Assembly: GCF_002506515.1 (NCBI RefSeq)
Contig: NZ_DAXS01000019.1
Span: 1-8,992 of the forward strand
Origin: Caldivirga sp. UBA161
GTDB lineage: Archaea; Thermoproteota; Thermoprotei; Thermoproteales; Thermocladiaceae
DNA: 8,992 bases
Reading direction: 5' to 3'
Shown in pieces: positions 4,624 to 8,992 of the stretch (the first letter of the stretch is position 1; each line of letters opens with the position of its first letter). Both the position numbers and the translations under genes were made by a program. The notes beneath the pieces are model-generated. The model had not been told where the DNA came from and did not search any database. It saw only the letters and a list, made by a program, of their open reading frames with translations.

Positions 4624-5988
4624 ATGTCTTTCGCAGCGGTTAACCCAGTGAAGCCTAACTTACTGGACATGTGTAGGGGGATTCATGGTGAAGTGGAGTT
4701 AACGCCAATTATTGAGCAATTTATTGAGGCATTATTAGCTACCATAGATAATCCCCAATTATCATACTTAATAACACCCCACTGGGGGGCTAGGGCTTTA
4801 ACTAAGGTTATTATCAGTAATGGGAATGTTAACGCAAGGTCCTTATCACCACTGTTTAAGGGTAGTGGCGAGATCTCGAAGCCCCTCATCCTTAAATTAA
4901 ATAAGTCAACCATTGGTAGGAGGATTGATTATAAGAGGGCTTTACGTGAAGGCTTCAATTCAATAATCTACACTAGTGGTGATAATAATGTTAATGCACC
5001 ATTGCTACTGGGGGATTTAACAATTAAGAGTAGGGGTGAACCCACTGAAATACCTGTAATACACGTACCAAAAATCACAGGAAGCGTTAAGGCTGGGTAT
5101 AGTATTGAGTCAACTATAAGAAGTGAACTTTACTATGACTTAGTGATAATGAGGGAGGGGGATTCACCATACGCCGTAATCTTTGGTGTTAACGTTAGCC
5201 CACTCTTCATTGGTGTTGAATCATGCAAGGTACTGGGGACTTTAATCGATCTTGTAAGTAAGGTAACATCCTCCAGCTTTAAGCTTAACTACATTATTCA
5301 CGTTGCAATTAATGATGAGTGGGGTAACCCAAGGTTTTCACCACTCTACTGGGGCTTCAGTACAGTATCATTTATGGAAAGTACCCTATGGAGTATCATT
5401 AGCGACTTAACTCCATTAACCTACGTTTACATAGATTCATTAGGCTATAGAAATACTATTAAGGCCCCTGTGGAGGTTAAGGAGGCATTGGGTATTGAGT
5501 ATGTGGGTGAATTAGAATTCATGGAGTCCCCAGGCATATTAACGGAAAATTATGGTTACTGGCCAATTATAATTAAGAATAATGATGCAAACAGTGGTGA
5601 GTTAACTAACCTTAATGTTAATGATGTGCTGGGATTAATATTAAGTAGGCTGGAAGCAGCCCCCTCAAGCTTCATGGTTAAGGTTACTAATGCATTCATT
5701 AATGAGGTGAGGGATGTAATGAACCTTAACGGTGTTGGTGATTTAATTGAAAGGATTAATGAAGATAATGTAACCGCCGTGAAGAGGATAATGATTAAGT
5801 TCGTGTATGATAAGGTTAGGGAGAGGATAAGTAGGGTTAATTTACTTAACCCCATAGGCTATGAATCACTGCTCGACATAGCCACTGGGGAAGCCTACAT
5901 TAACACCAGTGAGAACGCCCTTGAAGCTGAGTTAAGAAACCTTAAGCTTAAAGCATTAACTAGAATTAAGGAAATTCTAGTTAAGTAG
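4624..5988 (+). CDS. Unknown 454-residue protein, possibly a degenerate M28-type aminopeptidase
   Basis: No family is certain. The layout resembles an M28 peptidase with an inserted protease-associated region. Residues 111-150 (IIYTSGDNN to IPVIHVPK) look like the strand pattern of a PA domain. Residues 171-275 then follow the M28 order: a 'VIFGVNVSP' strand where the zinc His-x-Asp strand would be, a helix (CKVLGTLIDLVSKV), the strand NYIIHVAINDEWG where the catalytic Glu pair normally sits, and YVYIDSLG, resembling the 'INLDMVG' strand. If that alignment holds, the first His and the bridging Asp are absent, while D231/E232 and D271 remain. The C-terminal 130 residues are helical. There is no signal peptide or membrane segment. 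A weak TATA-like TTAAGCAT lies about 30 bases before ATG 4624. The HtrA-like protease starts 50 bases after the stop. The real gene is clear; the family is a tentative inference. Confidence 0.85.
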   Translation: MSFAAVNPVKPNLLDMCRGIHGEVELTPIIEQFIEALLATIDNPQLSYLITPHWGARALTKVIISNGNVNARSLSPLFKGSGEISKPLILKLNKSTIGRRIDYKRALREGFNSIIYTSGDNNVNAPLLLGDLTIKSRGEPTEIPVIHVPKITGSVKAGYSIESTIRSELYYDLVIMREGDSPYAVIFGVNVSPLFIGVESCKVLGTLIDLVSKVTSSSFKLNYIIHVAINDEWGNPRFSPLYWGFSTVSFMESTLWSIISDLTPLTYVYIDSLGYRNTIKAPVEVKEALGIEYVGELEFMESPGILTENYGYWPIIIKNNDANSGELTNLNVNDVLGLILSRLEAAPSSFMVKVTNAFINEVRDVMNLNGVGDLIERINEDNVTAVKRIMIKFVYDKVRERISRVNLLNPIGYESLLDIATGEAYINTSENALEAELRNLKLKALTRIKEILVK

Positions 5989-6008
5989 GTTTAGGCTTAG
6001 GAATCAAG

Positions 6009-6018
6009 CTTTATAAAG
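6009..6018 (+). promoter_or_regulatory. TATA box of the HtrA-like gene
   Basis: CTTTATAAAG is a perfect 10-base palindrome and a strong TATA box, centred about 26 bases before ATG 6039. It indicates a leaderless transcript independent of the upstream gene. Confidence 0.75.
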
Positions 6019-6038
6019 AGTAGTTAGAATGCGCCTGC

Positions 6039-6962
6039 ATGGCAACTAATATTAAGGAACTCATCCCAAGTATAGTTAACAAGGTTAGTTCATCAATAGT
6101 CGCTATTGTGACTGCTGGAGCTGTGGTGGATGAGTGGCTTAATGTAATACCCATTAGGGGTTTTGGAACAGGTTTTGCAGTTGATAGGCATTACATAGCC
6201 ACGGCGGCCCACGTGGTTTCTCAACTTGGTGAGGTTACTGTGATTACAAGTGATGGTGACTTATTTGAAACTGAGTTAATTGGTACGGATCCTGAGGTTG
6301 ATACGGCAGTTCTTAGAGTTGATGGTGAACTTAACCCAATTAAATTAGGGGACTCCGATAAATTAATGGTTGGTGAACCAGTAATAGCGGTGGGTTATCC
6401 ATTGGGTTTAATGAATCAGCCCACTGCAACATTCGGTATAGTGTCAGCCTTAGGTAGGACTATAAGGACTGGGGAAACTATGCTTGAGGGTTTAATTCAA
6501 ACGGATGCAGCCATAAATCCAGGTAATTCAGGTGGGCCATTAGTAAACCTGGATGGGGAAGTGGTGGGAATAAACACAGCCATAATAGCTGGAGCCCAGA
6601 ATATAGGCTTCGCCATACCAATTAACCTAGCTAAATTATCAATAAGTGAATTAATAAGTAAGGGTATTGTTGAGAAGCCTAGGATAGGGATTTATGGTGT
6701 TGATATTAATAAGGTACTTGCAAGGCAATATAAGCTACCGGTGGATAGGGGTGTCTTAGTGGTTTCAGTTCAACCATACTCACCAGCTGATGAGGCTGGT
6801 TTAAGGAGGGGTGATGTAGTAACGAGTATAGATGATATTGAGTTATCATCAATAGTTAGGCTTAAGACATACCTTTACACTAGGTATATTGAAGGTAAGA
6901 GGGAGTTTAAGTTAAGGATTGTTAGAGGTAGGAAATCAATGACTGTTAATGTTTCACTTTAA
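6039..6962 (+). CDS. HtrA/DegP-like serine protease with one PDZ domain
   Basis: This is a trypsin-fold protease of family S1C, 307 residues long. The catalytic triad is H58 (TAAHVV), D88 (DPEVDTAVL) and S164 (GNSGGPL), in the family's usual surroundings, so it should be active. Residues about 213-307 form one C-terminal PDZ domain, with the carboxylate-binding region near RGVLVVSVQPYSPADEAGL (237-255). PDZ domains in this family sense unfolded or C-terminal peptides and gate proteolysis. No signal peptide or N-terminal membrane helix is present: the sequence opens MATNIKELIPSIVNKV, so it is probably cytoplasmic, unlike bacterial DegP/DegS. The start is fixed by the TATA spacing. It lies 50 bases after a possible degenerate peptidase, and a functional pairing is only a guess. 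The family call is firm; substrate and oligomeric state are unknown. Confidence 0.93.
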   Translation: MATNIKELIPSIVNKVSSSIVAIVTAGAVVDEWLNVIPIRGFGTGFAVDRHYIATAAHVVSQLGEVTVITSDGDLFETELIGTDPEVDTAVLRVDGELNPIKLGDSDKLMVGEPVIAVGYPLGLMNQPTATFGIVSALGRTIRTGETMLEGLIQTDAAINPGNSGGPLVNLDGEVVGINTAIIAGAQNIGFAIPINLAKLSISELISKGIVEKPRIGIYGVDINKVLARQYKLPVDRGVLVVSVQPYSPADEAGLRRGDVVTSIDDIELSSIVRLKTYLYTRYIEGKREFKLRIVRGRKSMTVNVSL

Positions 6963-7030
6963 AGGCATTACACGGCATCACCCTAATTAATAATTTCCTC
7001 GCCGGTATTGCAATTCATAAGCTAGAAAAG

Positions 7031-7038
7031 TTTAATAA
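7031..7038 (+). promoter_or_regulatory. TATA box of the DUF151 gene
   Basis: TTTAATAA, within AGTTTAATAAAG, is centred about 26 bases before ATG 7061. This is the leaderless spacing again. Confidence 0.7.
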
Positions 7039-7060
7039 AGAAGGATACGCAATAATTAGT

Positions 7061-7543
7061 ATGCCTAACCAGGAGACTGAGGGTTACCTAGAGGCTGTGG
7101 TTGAGGGTGTTTACATTACTTCGACTGGTGCTGAGGCTGTTATGCTTCTAAGCACCGAGGAGTGGGGTGACTTCGTTTTACCAATTTGGATAGGTATGGC
7201 TGAGGCATTAAGCATACAGAAGGCAATGGGTCAAACAGACTTCCCAAGGCCACTAACACACGACCTCCTAGTGGATATTCTAGAAAGGCTTAATGCAACA
7301 ATAGAGAAGATTACCATAGATGCATTAGTTGATCACACGTACACCGCAACAATATACCTTAAGGATAATAGAACTGGTTCACAACACTACATTGACGCTA
7401 GGCCAAGTGATGCGGTTGCGGTGGCTTTAAGAGTTAATGCGCCAATTTTAGTAGCGAATCACCTTAAGCAATATACAGTATCAATAAATGAATTATTAGG
7501 CAAATCCAATCAGGAGGAGGGGGAGGAGGGTAAGTCCATTTGA
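7061..7543 (+). CDS. Bifunctional nuclease (BFN) domain / DUF151 family protein
   Basis: This 160-residue protein belongs to the DUF151 family, also called the bifunctional nuclease domain after plant members reported to have DNase and RNase activity. Signature segments are LPIWIGMAEA (40-49), RPLTHDLLVDILERLN (63-78) and DARPSDAVAVALR (112-124), all in family order and spacing. It is a single-domain form, covering residues about 8-145. The last 12 or so residues are acidic (NQEEGEEGKSI) and probably disordered. Archaeal and bacterial members lie in many contexts and their cellular substrate is not settled, so nuclease activity here is a family-level inference. It has its own TATA box and converges with the NifX-like gene, 32 bases between ends. 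The start codon ATG is supported by the promoter spacing. Confidence 0.9.
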   Translation: MPNQETEGYLEAVVEGVYITSTGAEAVMLLSTEEWGDFVLPIWIGMAEALSIQKAMGQTDFPRPLTHDLLVDILERLNATIEKITIDALVDHTYTATIYLKDNRTGSQHYIDARPSDAVAVALRVNAPILVANHLKQYTVSINELLGKSNQEEGEEGKSI

Positions 7544-7575
7544 AGTAACTACAATATTAAATGCAGGTAATTCCA

Positions 7576-7956
7576 TTACATTGATTCTAACTCATGTTCA
7601 TCATGGCCATGCTCATGTGTTGGTGCATTAGCCGCATTAACCTTACCGCTAATAACCATCTTAACTGCATCATCAGCATTCACGCCATCAGGTACTATGT
7701 AGACCTTTAACTTAATGGACTTGGCAAGGTTAAATCCAGGCCTACCTATTTCACTCACAATCAATGAATCAGCACCCAATTCCCTTACCCTCCTTAATGC
7801 GTATAATCCCCTATGCATCTCAGCCTGCAATGCTGGATTAGGCTCCCTACCCACCAGCCTTACTGCATCACCATCTACTTCATAAATAAGTATGTACTCA
7901 CCCTCCCCTGGACCTGTTATATGGCCCTCCGAGTCAACTATTACTGCTAGTTTCAT
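7576..7956 (-). CDS. NifX/NifB-type dinitrogenase Fe-Mo cofactor-binding domain protein with His-rich tail
   Basis: This 126-residue protein matches the small domain shared by NifX, NafY, VnfX and the NifB C-terminus. The visible pattern is MKLAVIVDSEGHITGPGEGE at the N-terminus, then ALRRVRELGADSLIVSEIG (53-71), then LKVYIVPDGVNADDAVKM (83-100) with a final 'SGKV'. Family members bind iron-sulfur or iron-molybdenum cofactors or their precursors. The usual glycine-rich segment before the central helix is replaced here by ALQAEMHRGLYAL, which retains a His (H48). The tail carries four His in eight residues (HEHGHDEH, 114-121), a plausible metal site. No nitrogenase genes are present and the family is common in non-diazotrophs, so a role in nitrogen fixation is unlikely. 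A TATA box 26 bases upstream fixes the ATG. It diverges from the 271-residue unknown. Confidence 0.85.
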   Translation of the reverse strand: MKLAVIVDSEGHITGPGEGEYILIYEVDGDAVRLVGREPNPALQAEMHRGLYALRRVRELGADSLIVSEIGRPGFNLAKSIKLKVYIVPDGVNADDAVKMVISGKVNAANAPTHEHGHDEHELESM

Positions 7957-7977
7957 AGCAATTCGATATCAGTATCG

Positions 7978-7987
7978 ATTTTTAAAT
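7978..7987 (-). promoter_or_regulatory. TATA box of the NifX-like gene
   Basis: The minus strand reads ATTTAAAAAT, centred about 26 bases before ATG 7956, so the transcript is probably leaderless. Confidence 0.7.
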
Positions 7988-7995
7988 GTTTCCCC

Positions 7996-8010
7996 CACTG
8001 CCCACCAGTG
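7996..8010. promoter_or_regulatory. CACTG-N5-CAGTG palindrome, possible operator
   Basis: CACTG at 7996-8000 and CAGTG at 8006-8010 form a perfect dyad with a five-base spacer. It lies nine bases upstream of the NifX-like TATA box, where a dimeric regulator could touch the basal transcription complex. Five-base half-sites can arise by chance. Confidence 0.35.
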
Positions 8011-8083
8011 CATTAGGTTCACTAAACTATTAGCGAATATCATATAGCTCAATGGATTCCAGACATAGGATTTTTGTGAAAAA

Positions 8084-8089
8084 TTTAAA
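8084..8089 (+). promoter_or_regulatory. TATA box of the 271-residue protein gene
   Basis: TTTAAA, within AAATTTAAAG, is centred about 29 bases before ATG 8116. It is the only good TATA box in this end of the divergent spacer. Confidence 0.6.
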
Positions 8090-8115
8090 GGATCCTAACC
8101 ATTAAACATTACGTA

Positions 8116-8931
8116 ATGCTGGCTTATATTGATTATCCTGGGGATAGAAAAATAGTGACCAACCTAACTGAGCTCATTAGTGAATTCAAGCTATTTCCAG
8201 GGGCTTTGGCATCAGCAATAATAATGATTGGTGGGGTTGAGGTTAATGAAGATTATTTTAAAGTGTGGGCATCCATAACCGGCAGTAGGAGAATCATTGA
8301 AGATACATATGGGGAAATCTGGTCATATATTAAGGGAGTTTCTGGAAGTAGTGATATAATATCATTAATTATGAGGGTATATGAAGAATCAAGCGATTTA
8401 ATAGATGTGATTGCATTATCGAATGCATTAAAGCTCTTCCTAGGATTCAACATGTATGATTTAGGTTTGGCAGTAATTTACGAGAACCCAATGGCAGTAT
8501 TAAATAGAGAAAGAGTTGAGTTGAGGAGAGGCAAGACATTATTAACAAAGAGGCACTTAATGGGGGATCTTAGTCTTAACACCGCATTAATACTTCAAGG
8601 TGAATCAAGTAGTAAGATAGTGGACTGGGGTAACCCAGGAGTATTACCAGCCAGTAATGTAGTAGGTGATGAATCAGTAAGTGATCCAGCCTACACAGCA
8701 TTAGCATTCGATATAGGGTTGGTATCAAATCCAAGTTTAAGTAAATTAACATTAATGGCCCCACAATTACCACCAGGTTCATGCATGGGGCAGGTAGTAT
8801 TACTGCCATTAACATTAACTAACAGCATGATTACAAAACTAATTAATGAATTAAAAAATCAAGGCTTCACTGCTACAGCCGCTGGAATAAGTATAGTAGA
8901 TGTAATAAAATGTATGAGGCATGACTTATGA
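8116..8931 (+). CDS. Unrecognised 271-residue protein
   Basis: I do not recognise this protein. It starts at ATG 8116, supported by the TATA spacing, and ends at TGA 8929-8931. The first 130 residues look helical with alternating hydrophobic segments (for example FPGALASAIIMIGG, 27-40, and LIDVIALSNALKLFLGF, 95-111). These are too short or too broken for confident membrane spans. A basic patch, RERVELRRGKTLLTKRH (131-147), marks the middle. The C-terminal half contains LMAPQLPPGSCMGQVVLLPL (213-232) and ends in an alpha/beta-like stretch with Cys at 223 and 266. There is no signal peptide, zinc finger pair or P-loop (GKTLL lacks the preceding GxxxxG). It diverges from the NifX-like gene and is followed by a terminator-like tract, so it is probably a single-gene unit. 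Its sequence looks slightly more AT-rich than its neighbours by eye. Confidence 0.8.
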   Translation: MLAYIDYPGDRKIVTNLTELISEFKLFPGALASAIIMIGGVEVNEDYFKVWASITGSRRIIEDTYGEIWSYIKGVSGSSDIISLIMRVYEESSDLIDVIALSNALKLFLGFNMYDLGLAVIYENPMAVLNRERVELRRGKTLLTKRHLMGDLSLNTALILQGESSSKIVDWGNPGVLPASNVVGDESVSDPAYTALAFDIGLVSNPSLSKLTLMAPQLPPGSCMGQVVLLPLTLTNSMITKLINELKNQGFTATAAGISIVDVIKCMRHDL

Positions 8932-8932
8932 A

Positions 8933-8992
8933 TTAAATTAAAAATAATATTATTTAATTACTACTTTTTCTGACTTATTTATCTTCTTCTTA
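8933..8992 (+). terminator. AT-rich hairpin and pyrimidine tract after the last gene
   Basis: AAATAAT and ATTATTT (8942-8955) form a perfect 14-base palindrome. After it the plus strand turns T-rich, with TTTTT at 8964-8968 and further TTATTTATCTTCTTCTTA at the end. T-tracts are sufficient for termination by archaeal RNA polymerase, so this is a reasonable end for the preceding transcript. TTAAAAATAA near 8938-8947 could also be a TATA box for a gene beyond the window. Confidence 0.5.

Noticed and set aside
8136..8540. GKTLL in the 271-residue protein as a nucleotide-binding P-loop
   Set aside because: The preceding glycine of the GxxxxGK[ST] pattern is missing and no Walker B strand follows.

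Overview
The window reads as chromosome of a hyperthermophilic crenarchaeon of the family Thermoproteaceae. Caldivirga is the best guess and Vulcanisaeta the next. The reasons are archaeal-type replication and RNA-processing genes (PCNA, FEN1, a Clp1-like RNA kinase), AT-leaning genes that use AGG for Arg and TTA for Leu, and near-uniform leaderless promoters: a TATA box centred about 26-30 bases before most start codons, with few Shine-Dalgarno sites. Species assignment is inference.

Layout. Bases 1-171 hold the last 56 codons of an aldehyde:ferredoxin oxidoreductase family gene (+). It converges on a PCNA sliding-clamp gene (-, 186 to 1061 or 1160) that carries an unusual Glu-rich N-terminal tail. 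A 390-490 base divergent spacer follows, with a G-rich block and a 13-base inverted repeat. Next come a Clp1/Grc3-type polynucleotide 5'-kinase (1552-2874, +), a GC-rich foldable segment with no protein gene (about 2886-3006), the FEN1 flap endonuclease (3154-4206, +) with a C-terminal PCNA-binding motif, and a small unknown protein (4212-4472, +) directly behind it.

The second half has a 454-residue protein that looks like an M28-type aminopeptidase with lost metal ligands (4624-5988, +), a cytoplasmic HtrA-like serine protease with one PDZ domain (6039-6962, +), a DUF151 bifunctional-nuclease domain protein (7061-7543, +), a NifX/NifB-type cofactor-binding protein with a His-rich tail (7576-7956, -), and an unrecognised 271-residue protein (8116-8931, +). 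The window ends in an AT-rich hairpin and pyrimidine-rich tract.

How they fit. PCNA and FEN1 are partners in Okazaki-fragment maturation and flank an RNA 5'-end kinase, so the first half is a nucleic-acid processing neighbourhood. The second half mixes protein quality control with small conserved proteins, each with its own TATA box, so it looks like independent units, not one operon. I see no CRISPR array, tRNA, rRNA or intact mobile element. The least ordinary items are the acidic clamp tail, the foldable segment between clp1 and fen1, the shared motif between the divergent promoters, and the apparently degenerate peptidase beside HtrA.
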